Origin: Rhynchonema sp. JSB1_4
Lineage: Eukaryota > Nematoda > Chromadorea > Monhysterida > Xyalidae
Assembly: GCA_030248065.1 (NCBI GenBank)
Contig: JASAMV010004853.1
Location: forward strand, 58,670-122,669
Direction: 5' to 3'
DNA length: 64,000 nucleotides
The translations under genes and the position numbers were made by a program. How positions within the stretch are numbered: position 1 is the stretch's first letter; each line of letters starts with the position of its first letter. Shown here in pieces: positions 33,785 through 46,290 of the stretch. The notes under the pieces were generated by a model that saw only the letters and a program-made list of their open reading frames with translations, was not told the DNA's origin and did not search any database.

Positions 33785-36700
33785 CGTGTGTCGAGATGCG
33801 AACCGGTTTGAGCCCAAGCACCAGCACGGCGAGTCTGCCAGTAACCCAGCATGCGACCGGGAACAACGAACGTGGAGATACGCCATCATCAATTACGTCC
33901 CGTGATCGGGCCTACTTCCGAAAAGGTCAACATGCCACCGCTATGTTAATTAGACAAACTAATCAGGCACCTTTCAAACAGGTACGATCGCCCGGGAGAT
34001 CGCTCAGCATGCAGACATGTGAGGTGAGCACAGGGTTGTACTAAAAAAGTAAAAAAAACTTCCTGTCAATTTTTTTTCAAATAATGTTTGCCCCTTTTTT
34101 ATATTAAAATGTTAGAAAATAAGTTCAATTCTTTATTATTTTTTTGCTTTTTGTTACTTTCTCGCTTAAGGTAAAAATCATGTTTTTATGTCCTTGGTGG
34201 CTTATAATTCTGAAAAAATCGCCTGCGGCGCTTGTCAGTTTCAAATGGTGCTGTAATGGACTCATTATAAAACATCCCAACCCCTGTCACATGTACAATG
34301 TAGGATACCCATGCTGTACTGTATACTGTGCAGTTATTGAGCAGCTATTCAAAAGTTCAAAAGGTTTTTTTAAAGTTCGACAATAACAAATTTTTTTAAT
34401 CCACCCCGGGGTGAGCAACATTACATCAACCGTGTGTATAGTCCGTCCATCAGCTCGTGGCACTTTGTGTTGCTGCTGGCTGGCTTGTTCGCTCCTCCAC
34501 GTTCTAGTGAAGGAGAAATTGCGGGACCATTTTGCAAAAGAACTGAAAAAAAGATAAAATATTTAATTCGATCAAATTTAATTGTGTAAAAAAGCTTTTG
34601 GACATTGACAAAGAAAGACGCAAGCATTTACAAGGTTGTATTCGTTCACCACGTGCGAAAATTTTTCTTTGCTGTTTTCAACAAAAAATGTACTTGATCG
34701 TTTTGAACTGAGTGTTGTTGCACAGCCGAAGTCATGTTTGTGACTGATTTGTGCCTTTGGGACATTATATCAAGTTAATCAATGGATAAAACACGTCAAT
34801 TTCATAAAAATCCTAATTTAGGCGCAAAAAACTTGTTTTGGAAGCTCAGTTTCTCTTTCATTAGGTCGTGGAGGAAGGGAACAGCCCAGCAAGCAGCATC
34901 ACCAAGTGTCATGAGCTGGTGGACGGACTATACTGTGTGTCCGATACGCTTAGCCATCGTAAACGAGGAGGCCGAAGAATTAATAGTTGAGCACCTTGAA
35001 ACTTATTTAGCATCGTGCTTACTAATTTGAACTTTGGCTCAGAATACAGGCACAGACTATAGGAATATTATTGCCAGTAATGATGGCTTATGGTATTGTG
35101 GTCAAATAAGATGGTCACATCTTGTCGTGAAGATGTATTATTTCTCGCTCTCATTTGAGGCTGCTTCACATGACGACAGATTTTGACGACAGCACTGTTA
35201 AGTCACTATGATGAGAGGATTTTAGTGCCGGAACATGAGCCGATTTTGAACAAGTCACTCGTACGTGTCAATATTGGCCATCAGGTCCATCAGAAGTCGC
35301 TTTACCTACTGTATGCCCATACCCCTACACCCGGAAAGCTCATCCGTGAAGCCCAAGAGCAAATGAAATCTTAACACAAAAATCTTGATGCAAGTTGCTT
35401 TCGACGAGGTGAGTGCAATAATACGCCTCTCAAAGTGCAACTCGGTGCACACCGAACCGCAACGAAAAAAAGAAAATGATTTATAGTAACACTACGCCAA
35501 CACGAGCCTGATTTCGGCGGTGGCAGATTAGTGAAACATTCATAAGTGGCTGCTGATTTGGGAAATGTTACATGTTGTTGCATACAATGTGGTCAATGTG
35601 GATTTTCTCTTTTTATTCGTTTTGCAAGCACACTACCTTCGAAATCGGGCTCGTGTTGGCGTACTTTCGGGTTTCAGGTTTAAAAAAAACCCGAAACCCG
35701 AAACGCAAAGCATGATAATTGTAAATGTTTCGGTTTTGTCACTTATAGCTGACGATAACAATTTATACCGTCAGTCGAAACATTTTCGATTATCATGCTT
35801 CATGTTTCGGGTTTCGGGCTTTTTTTCAAAACCCGAAACACGGACATAGAAAAAATTGTGTTTCGGGATTATCTGGCTGAGCCCTAAGTGTTTGGGTAAT
35901 GCAGTTTTGGACTAGGCTTGTGAACTCGGCAGTTGTTGACTGCCCTATAAGGACGAACATTACCGCCAGACGGAAAATATATAAAGGCAAACCACATCAA
36001 CACGAGCCCGATTTCGAAGGTCGTGTGTATTCAAAACGAATAGAAAGAGAAAATCATCATGCTCCACATTGTATTCTTCAACATGTAACATTTCCCAAAT
36101 TAGCAGCCACGTCAGAATGTTTCACTATTCTGCTAGCTGCGAAATCGAGCTCATGTTGATGTAGTTTGCCTATACGTCGCTGAACATTCCTGTTGTTTAC
36201 GCTCTGTGTTGTCTCCGTTTTGCTTTGATCACGTATCTGAAGGGGCCCAAGCAGTTATATTTGGGTGTGAAATACATATTTTGGAACTGGATTCGGGCGA
36301 TAGACACGGTGGAACCGTAATATTGGCCGTTCCCACTTCTGTCGATCACTCAAAATTTACAAAAAGCTTACAAAACCTGTCAGATTGGAACGGATTCTGA
36401 AGAGCACGAGTCGGAATCGGAGTTGGAGTTCGACACCGATAAAGAAGTCATGAACTACCACTACCTGACAACGCCGGCATCGACCCGTGTCGGCTACCGG
36501 GGCAGCGACAGTCGACAGTTGACGTTGAGGGAGAAGCTACATTTGAAGCAGTTGGAACGCAACAGCAATGGCGACCGGCCAAGGAATGTGAATCTGGAGA
36601 TGTTTCTCAGTTAGTGCACTGGTCCAAATTCTCGAAAACGCCCGCGAGAGCGATTGCGCAACGGAGTATTTGATATATCGTATGCTCTCTCCACCTCGGT

Positions 36701-39700
36701 GCGTTAGCTCCATTTTGGTCCCAATCCGAAAACGGGCGTGCTTTGAACAACGCCGCTGTTCGCGTGAGCACGCTGCAAATAAATTGAGGTCGGTCAACGA
36801 ACCAGGTTGAAAGTTGTTACCATCGTTTTTGGGGGGTGCAACAACCCCCCGTGGCGGGGCCGTTATGCTTCGAGAATTTGGGCCATGTTCAGAATTGTAA
36901 TGGTTTATGCGGATACCGAATTTGGGCTTGTGATGATCGCGTGAACCATGTGATATTGGTCGCGCAATTACTTTATAAGAATGGGTCAAATTTTTTTCCT
37001 GAATCGTGAAGCAGGAAAGTGACGGTGCGAGACTTTGCGGTGCGCAATCAAACACAAACAATGCAGTCAGCAAAATGTTTCAGACCCGCAGTAACCTGCC
37101 AGATTATTTTTCAGATGAAAATGTTTTATCAGAAGCACAAATAGCACAATAGTTAAGAGTGACTGAACGTGAAAATCAGGATGCATTTGATGAATTCTCA
37201 TATGGTCATTGTGCGACCAATATCACGTGGGATGAAAAAACTTGAATTAGAGAGCTCTCATTGCGCCAACACGACACCCAACCTCCATCCGTGCAATGAT
37301 TCATTAGCGTGTTTGGCCGCGGCACATTAACTTGGCAGATACATTTCGGCTGATTGTGCTGTCGTCAAATCAAGTCGTCAAATCCAACAGTGCTACATTT
37401 TCCCCATGTTTCGATCATTCCATGACCAGCATTGCCTAATATTATTTGGCATCCTGATACTCGGTACTCGGTACTTAGCAATGTCTAACCGGCGCTTCTC
37501 CAATCACTTGGCTCTAGGGATCCGTATCGGGTGTCGGGTGTCCGGTAATTGGCCGACACCTCTTTAATGTCAAATGTCGGGTGTCGGCAGGTATGTATTC
37601 AGGTATGAATTGTCAGGTGTCGGGTCCGGGTGTCGACCACAATGCTGGCACGCTCCAGACGCTAACGTTGTTTCCCAAGCACGTGCCAAATGAAAGATCA
37701 AAAAGAGAATATAACGCACAGGCCGCATTCACGCAATGATCACTCAAAATCTCTTGCATTCGTTTTTCACTCTTGCCAGCATAAACACAGGTCAGCGAAA
37801 CCTATCCAGATGTGTTATGGCCAGGGATCGAACAACGGGATTTGAGCGCTCGGGATCGGGGTTCGGGATTGATTAAAAGAGAGAAGGGAGGGATCGGGAT
37901 TGGCATTGAAATTTTCGGGATTAATTTTTTGACCACAAAAAATATTGACATGCCAGTTACTGTCTGCGAGTATGTTTAGTTGGGCAAAGTTGAAAAAGCC
38001 ACTCAGTTTGTAACCAAAGCTTTATTCACCCACGCTGGGAAAGTGCAGGTCAGTTGAAAGGCCGAACAAAAGCGTTCACCGGATCTTTTGGGTCACACTG
38101 TACAGTACATTCAGCCAGCTTATTCAAAATCACCTGCTGTCTATGTCAGCCCAGGACAGAATTGGATTGTGAGGCCGTCTCTTTTGCCTGAAGTCCACTC
38201 GAAAAGCACTTTTGATGCTTAGGAAGTATACGTACTGCCTGTGTCATCTTATTTTGTTTTCGGAGCGTTTCGAGCGTATGTAGTCTCATAGAGTTGCATG
38301 CTGATCATCAACACTCTATATTCCAATTTCAAAAATTTTTGCCTCAGAACGCATGGGATAACTAACAACGTTTCTTTCCAACATGAGCGTCTTCCATCTT
38401 TTTTGGGCGGCTTCCATATTTCGGTCATCTGGACGTTTTTAATCTGTAAAAAAACGAAGTTTTGGAAAAAAAGCCGCTTTTTCCCAACCCTGGTGCCAGC
38501 GGTCGATATCGCTCCAACTTCCGACGTTCTTTGTAGCGACTGACGCCTGCTCGATGCCGATGTCGATGTCGAGCGACTTTCTGTCATCGACGACGCCCAT
38601 GAGCGCGGTGACGCCCGTCGGTCGTTGTCCTCTCCGAGGTCGTCGCGGATCCGACTGCAGTACTCCGTCGCCGGCGTCGGCATTCGCCGAGAAGTCGTTC
38701 GATTCGCTGCCGTTGCCGCGAAAGAAGAGCAGTGCAAGTTGGTGTCCTGGCTTTCATCATCGTCTTCTTCTTTTCTGCATACTGTGTCTGCACGCAGCAA
38801 AAATTTTCTATTCTGTTCTGTTGTGCAGCGTAGTACCGATGCCTGCCTGCCATGTTCTGTCGGGTTATAATTGCGATCTGACATGCCAGAACAAAAGCGA
38901 TGCGATTAGTAACTTTCCATGTATGTAGCTGTTCGTGACGAACAATTTCTGTTCTTCAAGATCCAAGCCCACTGACGCAACACTGCAGCCACGCGCATGA
39001 AAGCGCGCGTAACTGACTGGTTGGACATTCACGTTCCTGTTCAAAATAAGCAATATTTCAAAAATTCGCTTGGTCATTGTCTTTGTGAGCATTTGAAACT
39101 CGCATCGCAGTGCAGGTCAAACTATTTCTATGTGAGTTCTCGGGTGTAGTGTTTATTCTGGCTTCATGGTCATCGTTCGCTGTGCCAGCATCTGTATCCT
39201 ATAGCTGTGATGTAGACAGGAAAGCTCAAGTTCAACCCTATTCATGAACCGCAACATACAGCATATGCACATCGGATTAGGGTATGCGGGCAATACGAAT
39301 ACATACATTGTGCATATGCATCCAGAGCTTAACATGAGGAAGTTGGTTCACCCTATGCTACTCATTTCAAGGGAAATGATTATAGTTACTTGTTAATCCC
39401 GGACCCAACTGATTCATGCTAAATACATACAGTATGTACGATGGGCACTAAGCCGGGCGGTAAAACATCCCAAGTATTCACCACCTGGTTACTGGTTAAT
39501 TTTCAAGTTCGTCACCATGTGCGCGCTGGAAATGACGCAAATGTAGATATACAAGAAAACCCGGGCAAGAACTGAGTGGTGGATACGGGGCTTATGAATC
39601 AACGAAAACCTTCAACAACGATGCACGACGAAGCCTGGCATTATTCTATGTGTACTGTATGTGTACACCATGCAGTTCTAAAAACGAGTTCCCGCAGTTA

Positions 39701-42700
39701 ACGAGAACAGTCTCAGAACCGCTATGTTGCATTGAACACTGGCTTCTGAAGGTTCTCACACCACGTGCACCATGACTAAGCTAAGCCAATTTTGAATTTC
39801 GCTCAAAGAGCCAAAGAGCGAAATCGCTCTTTGCTCATTGAGCGAAAGGCGAGCGAACACATTTTGCAAATTTCGCTCTTTTTTCGCTCTCCGATTTGTA
39901 CCAAATGGACCGTTCATAAAGATTTATTCATAGACATGATGTTCTTTTTCAGCATCAATGATGACTCGTGTTTGTTGCGTTGGGGGAAAAATTAGTATCA
40001 TTTATTATCATGCTCAAAGCAAGTGTAAATTAGACAAGAAAGCAAAATGAGAGCGAACTGCTTGAGAGCGAAACAAAATGAGCGAAAAGAGCGAAAGAGC
40101 GAAATCGTTCTTCGCTCATTGAGCGAAGTGCGAGCGAAAAAAAAATTTTTGGGAGCGAGCCCATCCCTAACCATGACCATTGATACACGTGGTCAGACTT
40201 GGCTGATGATGCTGCACGGAGCTTGTTGTATTACATAAAACCATGTTGACACGGACTTCTACATATTATGTGGATAGATTGGTTTACGCCAACTACACGA
40301 ACTCGATCGTATAACTGTATGGCGTATGCGCTGTGCCTGTCTATGTGCTCTTTTAACGTTGTTTATAAGCGAGCCGCCTTTGTTTTTGCTCTTTGCGTTT
40401 CTAATCTCGATTTAGGTCTTCACATCTTTGTTGTCATGCGAAAGTTCGCTAAAACACAACACACAGTTATGCACAATTTTGGAGGAAAAGCTGAGCATCA
40501 TGAACAAACTCGTGTATTGGACAAAAAATTTTCAGCCAAATTTGTAAAACATGATAATAATCCTATTTCAGGCAGCCGACGAAGCAGCCGAAGCAATGGT
40601 GAGGCCAACTAATATACTTATCGGAGTTTTCCGTCTACACCCCCCAAACATAGTGTTCCATGGGGCTCAATTCGGTCGACTTTCCAAATAGAGCCCCGTG
40701 GGGCTCTATTTAGGATTTATATTTCTGTCTTTCAGTGCCCAATTTTCAGCCGAAAATGACGAGTGGTTTTCTGAACAAATTCGTCGTACTTATGTTTTCC
40801 CGGTTGTTTTGTGCATGTCCGCGTTACTTATACATATATCTTATTTATACAATGTCCTGAATAACGAGGATTGAAAACTGCATCACGGATTGGTATTTTT
40901 GAGGACTTTCCCAAATAGAGCCCATGGCGCTCTATTTGGCAAAAAAACACGCTTGACAAAAAGTAGGATTTTCGTACTTTTTCCGAATTGGGCCTCTGGT
41001 GCTGTTGACGGAAAACTCCGGTACCTATACTGCATCTGACTAAAGAGTTTGCTCTCCGCGCCGTGCTAGGCTGATTTTGCTCACTTTGTAAATTCCGTTT
41101 TGGGCCGTGCAACAGTGTTTGGATATCCGGGGCCAAAATGGACCGCTCGGAAGCTTTCTGTCACAATGAGCTGTCACCAACTGGTCTGTTGTCTTGAACT
41201 GTTCAGTTTGTTTGAGAGTGTAAACTTACTAACAATTCGAAACTCGTCAATCTTGACATAAGCCCAATCCAAAATATGTATAAAGGCCGTTTGTCTACGT
41301 TTTCATCAAAGTTTCGCCTCCAGAGATGACAGCTTTTTGAGGAGAAAGTTGGACTCGGGTCGTGGAAGGTGGCGCATCCGGGAAAATTATATGTAATAGC
41401 TAGCAATATTTAATTCAGCTCGTTTTATTCGATCTAACTTTTATGATCCGTCTTTATTCAGTTTCCGAGGCCAGCAGGCGAAGTATGACCGGTAAGTGTG
41501 GTGCATGAAAATAATGCACAGCAACAATAATTTTATGCCACAGTGTCCAAAACCAAACTTTTTGATCGTATCGTACCAGCCGCATGTGTGTTGTGCAGTT
41601 TGTTCGCTTTCAAAATTTTTGCTTTTCTCATATTTGCGGTGTTGAGCCAAATTTTTTCTATGGCCTAAGCATCAATTGAATTGAGTCGCGTGACCAAGGC
41701 GGATCACAGCCGACATCACCATGGTTGCTTTATGCCGCTGCACCGGTATTTTTTTGTATCAAGGCACCTTTTTTTTGTTGCTTTGTTCATGTGCGGTGGC
41801 ATCACTTATCAACTTACAAGGTTTGTAGCGCACAATGCAATACCTGTACATATACGAAACAAATATAGGCGATCCATCGGCTCATGGCACTTTTTACACA
41901 CACAGCGCATGCAGCAGCACACGCCATTTTCTAACCAAAATGTATACTTTTCGCGAGTATCATACTCTGATGACCGCTTTTTAATTTATTCGGTTTTTAT
42001 TTGCTGCTTTACATAACACTTTTCTGTACTGTTACAAAATTTGGGGATGTTTCAATGGATAACTGCAGAGAATAGATGCATTCATTGACAGCAGTAATGT
42101 AGCATGCAGCCTGTGTGTGTTGAGTGCCATGAGCTGGTGGATTGCCTATACATTCACTTGCATCTGCAATACCATTTCGCTTGGGCGCAGGCGCAATGAT
42201 TGCGCGCCATTATTGGCTTTGGAAAATTCGGCCCATTATTTGATCTGGAAAAGCGAACTTCAGTTCACGGGCGTCTCATGAGCTGATGGTCTGCCCATTG
42301 CGTGCATGGGCATGCATACACTACATGCATACAATCCTTTTCCTATAAGCTATCCGAAGCGCATCATCTCGGAAAATGTATACCTCCTGCTGATATAATA
42401 CCGGCTCGCAGGTGTGATGAAGCTTTCAACAAAAACGAAAACATATTTATCCTTCAGACTAAAATAAGTGTCAGTTACGATTTGACAGTGCGTGTGCACA
42501 ACAGAAGGCGCATTTCCCGTATTTACCAAAACAACCGCTGGTAACAGCCACAGCTGGGCACGTCAGTCGCAAGTCGAAAGTTGTTGTGTTTCAATAAACG
42601 CCCGGAAATAATCACCTGAAACTGACTCGGCCCAGAAACTGAAATTTTAACAATTAATAACCGCCACGTTCCGCACAATTAAAGCCGGCCGTTTTAATGA

Positions 42701-43761
42701 ATCTGCATGCTAATTGCCGGCGTACTGATTGAATATTTGAAATTGCTTTTTCACCATATGACGTAAATACGAAATTAAACAGCGAAAAAGCTGCTGGAGA
42801 CCGCTGCCGATATCAGCAGTTATGTAATCCTGTGCTTCATTCATGATTATTTGAATGGCACATACGTAAGTAGTTGCGTATGGGGTCTTTCCGGTGCGCA
42901 ATAAGCCGCCGTCATTCCCCATCAATGAAGTTCACTGACGCGTAGAGTTGAAAAGCAGAGTCATTCGTGAAATAGAGTCAAGAGTCCGCATAATGTCATC
43001 ACAAAGCATAGTTTTAACCGTCAGTGGTGACGATGAGAAATCGATTCCCATGCCCAGCCCGCGATTTTCAGGAAATTTTCCATATTCACCCCAAAATCAA
43101 CAACTTCCAGAGGGTTTCTGTGAAAAATAGATAAATTTCCTGTACCATAGAAGAACAAAAACGATCCCAAAAATTTTCTAAAGGCCTAACTATACTTCGT
43201 TCTCTCAGAGAACAAAGAACAAATTCTCGCGCGCTGATTGGTCCACGTATGTTCAACAGCCAATCAGCGCGCGAGATTTTGTTCTTTGTTCTCTGAGAGA
43301 ACGAAGTATAGTTAGGCCTTAAAAGTGTCACAAATACCGGAGCTTCCACGTACAGCCACACCCCCTTCCCCCACCCCAGCCACAGGCACTGTCCCTAACG
43401 ACACACCACAGATTTGGCCCCTTTGCTTCTTCAATGTGTTGCAACGTATGTAAAGGTGGAGTCATACTTGTCCATTTCGGGCTAGTAGACAATTTTGTTT
43501 GACAATATTTGTGATAGCGTTGGAGCACTAATTTCGACCAGCGTAAAAGTTGTTCCCCTTTAATACTTGTTCAACTTTTACCTGGTCCAAATTTTGTGCT
43601 ACAACGCTATCACTAAACATGATCCAAAGAAAATTTTGTCCCCATATTGTCTGCAAACCAAAAATGGACAAGTACAAATAACTCCAGCTGAACGTGTTCA
43701 GCAGCACGTGATTGAGGATCGCAAAGGTCTTACCAATCCGCATAGCGTGCCTGTTGCGTGA
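33785..43761 (+). CDS. C-terminal part of an unrecognised Ser/Arg-rich protein (8 exons)
   Basis: The exons are 33785-34023, 35180-35260, 36384-36609, 38537-38737, 40572-40598, 41462-41491, 42976-43113 and 43688-43761 (TGA). Their lengths (1016 nt plus one base from the missing upstream exon) make 339 codons, and every junction agrees in phase. Donors: GTGAGC, GTACGT, GTTAGT, GTTGGT, GTGAGG, GTAAGT, GTTTCT. The protein is mostly disordered-looking: a Ser/Thr-rich start, an acidic run (DSEEHESESELEFDTDKE), a helical piece (LTLREKLHLKQLERN), then clustered basophilic-kinase-type sites (RRGSDCSTPSP, PRKKSSA, SSRRSSRSN, SRRSMTES) and the end TNPHSVPVA. I do not recognise the family. Exon 2's acceptor lacks a pyrimidine tract. 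Upstream exons should lie left of 33.7 kb. Introns hold repeats of families A2, C, D, G, H and U. Confidence 0.6.
34437..34933. repeat. Family A2 MITE
   Basis: TATAGTCCGTCCATCAGCTC at the left and GAGCTGGTGGACGGACTATA at the right, flanked by TA. It is inside an intron of the Ser/Arg-rich gene. Confidence 0.85.
35460..36170. repeat. Two family G copies in opposite orientation with a family C element between them
   Basis: The left G copy (about 35490-35665) runs from CTACGCCAACACGAGCC to GGGCTCGTGTTGGCGTA. The right copy (about 35990-36168) runs from CATCAACACGAGCCCGATT to GAGCTCATGTTGATGTAG. Between them, 35665-35885 has the CCCGAAACCCGAAAC blocks of family C. Confidence 0.78.
36950..37225. 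repeat. Family D element
   Basis: ATATTGGTCGCGCAATTACTT and GTCATTGTGCGACCAATATC are inverted ends. AAATAGCACAATAGTTAAGA is the diverged tRNA-like A-box segment. Confidence 0.75.
37226..38310. other. Intronic sequence with simple GGGTGTCGG and GGGATCGGG motifs
   Basis: CGGGTGTCGGGTGTCCGG with mirrored CCGACACC occurs at 37518-37640, and GGGATCGGGATT units at 37820-37925. No exon with supported splice sites was found. Confidence 0.5.
38315..38497. mobile_element. Truncated hAT-like family U copy
   Basis: The sequence from TTTTGCCTCAGAACGCA through CTTTCCAACATGAGCGT, GGTCATCTGGACG and CCCAACCCTG matches the right half of the complete U element (55310-55464). Its right end is 40 bp upstream of the exon at 38537. 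Confidence 0.75.
39798..40170. repeat. AGAGCGAAA / TTTCGCTC hairpin (family V relative)
   Basis: AAAGAGCGAAATCGCTCTTTGCTCATTGAGCG recurs at the right as AAAGAGCGAAATCGTTCTTC. The right end reads GAGCGAGCCCATCCCTAA, the family V terminus (complete relative at 54819-55984). Confidence 0.7.
40622..41024. repeat. MITE with CGGAGTTTTCCGTC ends
   Basis: ATCGGAGTTTTCCGTC and GACGGAAAACTCCGGTA are inverted ends. CCAAATAGAGCCC(C/A)(G/T)GG occurs in both halves. A further end-like piece is at about 46792-46830. Confidence 0.75.
41870..42153. repeat. Family A-like MITE (TATAGGC(G/A)ATCCA ends)
   Basis: TATAGGCGATCCATCGGCTC and GAGCTGGTGGATTGCCTATA, with TA flanks. Another end-like motif (GTCTCATGAGCTGATGG) is at about 42271. 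Confidence 0.75.
43178..43322. repeat. Compact near-perfect hairpin MITE
   Basis: Arms of about 60 bp, AAGGCCTAACTATACTTCGT...GCGCGCTGATTGG / CCAATCAGCGCGC...ACGAAGTATAGTTAGGCCTT, surround a loop of about 20 bp. It lies in the last intron of the Ser/Arg-rich gene. Confidence 0.93.
43452..43690. repeat. Family H MITE overlapping a splice acceptor
   Basis: TAAAGGTGGAGTCATACTTG at the left, mirrored by GGACAAGTACAAATAACTCCA at the right. Internal GACAATTTTGT / CAAAATT arms are present. The right terminus runs into the inferred acceptor AACTCCAG|CT at 43687. Confidence 0.8.
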
Positions 43762-44279
43762 CTGTGTTTACGATCATTCGTGGTTGAGTGACCCAGCACG
43801 TGGTTGCGGCTAACGCATCCATGTGAACGGAATTGACCAACGCGCCGTGGTCTGGGATCACAATTGGTGCTTGCGTAACTTCCGTGAACAAGAATTAACC
43901 ACTGTTGCTTGAACGAAGGGCACGCCGGAGGCTTAGATACGTATTTATGTACGATAATGTGATTGCGTCACGTTTCATCTGGACGACTAATGAGCTAAAA
44001 TATGTTGGCTATAAATCTATCGTAATTGAAGTTCTTCTTCGTAAACTGTCAGGAATTCTGACGCGTACGCAGCTCATTTCATCATACATTCCAGCAAGCA
44101 TACAGCCGCGCAACAAAACTTTGTTTCACGTTACTAATGTATATTATAGTTGTAAACGTTTTACTTATCTATAGATACGTGGGCACTTATGATGTCGTAT
44201 ACCCAGGATCATTTAGCTCTCGTAATCATTAAGTTCCGCTTTCACCGTGTTTTGAAAGGTTGTTCTTAAAGTTTGGAGG
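43762..44279. other. Intergenic stretch, no gene seen
   Basis: The 89-residue frame at 43905-44174 has no splice context or family likeness. Confidence 0.4.
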
Positions 44280-44555
44280 CTTTTGTTTGCAGCCATATTT
44301 TTAGAAAGCCTAGATCTGGGAATTACGTTTCCATTTGGTTGCTTTGTGATGTTTCATCAAGCCCTTTTTTGAAATCTGTGAGCGTGGATACCGTCAGAAA
44401 TGTTTTTTGAAAACATGTAAATTGATGCTGGTGATCTGCAGCGAGATGTGCCTTGCAATAGGTAAAGGCTAGATTTTTTGGTGGTTTCATGCAATATGCT
44501 TCGTTCAGCTCACAAATGTCTGTAGATAGAACCTTGAAAATATCTCATGCTGATA

Positions 44556-44612
44556 AGCAGTGTGGTTAGAGCAATACCCCGGATAGGGTTCGAATCCCCA
44601 GTTGGATAAAGC
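44556..44612 (+). repeat. tRNA-derived sequence with A and B boxes
   Basis: The A-box-like TGTGGTTAGAGCA and a near-perfect B box, GGGTTCGAATCCCC, with GGG/CCC stem bases are present. The middle is too short for an anticodon arm. It is embedded in a family L copy. Confidence 0.6.
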
Positions 44613-45284
44613 ATATTCTTGTTTACGAAGGGTTTTGAAATGTTGATACGCTCCCGCTGTTGTCTCAATTTGATTCTGACGTTTTGCACGAGGGGGTAGA
44701 AGTCGTTTTCACTTTTTCGCCTATTGTGAAATGTATGGGCTCAGTGACGATTCCTAATTCCTGAGCTTCGATTTCTATTTTCTGACGCCTATTTCTTCAT
44801 TTTCTGAAGAAATGACCGCAAGCAAATGTATGTGAACTATGTTTGTCGACTGACGTAATTATTGTCAATGTAACCGCGGTCTTGTGCTTTCTGGCGATTA
44901 CCACCTGTTTCATACGCTGTTTCCACGGACAATGATGCAAGGCAGTCGTCGGTGCAAGTGACATTTGCCATGTAATGTCCGCATGTTTCTCGAGTTCACG
45001 TCATCTGCGTGTTTGAAACATTGGCCCGCTGACTCGCGCACTCCATCAGGGCGCGCAGATGCGAGCACGCTTTGTTCAGTCTTTTGGTTTGCACAGAGAA
45101 CAGCTGCCTGCCACAGTATTGAAATAACCAACATGAACAACGTTTTCTCATTGTCCACGCGCACCTCGTTCACCAATAATACTGTTGTTGATGTGAAATA
45201 TCAGACACATTTAGTGCGAGAACGAATTTGTTGAATTGTTTAGTTGCTCGCATAAATCCTCAGTGTGAAGCAATGAACGCTGCC

Positions 45285-45340
45285 CTCGGTGACAAAGTGA
45301 AACGCAAAGAGCCCGGGTTCGATTCCCACTCGTACAGAGT
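45285..45340 (+). repeat. tRNA-derived sequence (B box)
   Basis: CCCGGGTTCGATTCCCACTCG carries a consensus B box and part of a T stem. No clear A box or cloverleaf. Confidence 0.45.
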
Positions 45341-46290
45341 CATTTTTTGTGATTTATCAGTTCGTGTCATTTTTTGGTGGCAGAAACGATTTCTGATTGC
45401 ACGTGCGTTCCCGATTATTATATACACCGTCCGGTGGTGAACATAGTACACGGACTGTGTTCGTCGATGATTGAGTGAGAAAGACTGGCGGTTCCTGTTT
45501 TCAAACAGGATATTGAAAATAGCCCAGCTAAGCACAAAGCTTGAGACAACACGTGCAGGTCGGTCAAGCGTGCAAGCGTCCAAAACCAAGCCTTCTTAGT
45601 TTTTAGGCACCGTTTTCTTTGGCTGTAATTTTAAGCGTCTGCGAAGGAGATGTAGATGTGTTTCATATGTCAGCAAAATCTCCCAAGAAATAAGAATTAA
45701 ACTAGTGCTTTTCTATTTCCGAACTGGAACACAGCTAACACAACGTTTCAGACAACACGCGCAAGTCCGCCAATTCTAGCGCGCGCACTCACAGGCGGGC
45801 TGCGTGCGAGCCAGTTGCTGCGTGTGCACGCGCGACAGACTTGCGCATGTTGTCCTAAACGTTGTGTTCCGTTTCAGGAGTAGAAAGCGCACACGTTTAG
45901 TTCTTCTTTGTTGTGAAATTTTGTTGATATATGAAACACATGTCCATTTGCTTCGTAAACGCATAAAATTACAGCCGAAAGAAAGGGTGCCTAAAAAGTT
46001 TGGTTTTTTGGACTGTTTCGCTTGTCCTCACACGCACAATGTTTCATAAAGTGTATAGCAAGTTCAACGAACAAATGTCTGATGAAACACTGAATGTATT
46101 GGAGCTCATACACGGCTTCAAACTTTTTTCGCTTTCCGTCTGCGACAAAACTGCGTCGGAATCGTGAAACGTCACAAGGCAGCTTTTTGAAAATCCAAGT
46201 CCAAAATCTATATTTCCCATGCCTGGTCTTCACTTCATGAAAAATGGGCGAAAACAAACGCCGTCAACAATCAATTGTTTGTTACTGCCT

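Larger units (their letters stand above)
44280..46290. repeat. Diverged family L elements
   Basis: GTTTGCAGCCATATTTTTAG...GTGATGTTTCATCAAG at 44290-44360 and TTCTTCATTTTCTGAAGAAA near 44800 are L-type ends. 45575-46025 is an inner palindrome (AGTTTTTAGGCACCGTTTTC / GGGTGCCTAAAAAGTTTGG). The end at 46225-46290 parallels 11490-11556. The 44910-45234 part is open on both strands, without other coding support. Confidence 0.75.

Noticed and set aside
38249..38884. 211-residue minus-strand frame with Ser/Arg-rich sequence
   Set aside because: The + strand exon 38537-38737 has a better acceptor, a donor type recurrent in this genome, and phase links to exons on both sides. The minus frame runs into a family U repeat. 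Strand remains the weakest point of that gene.
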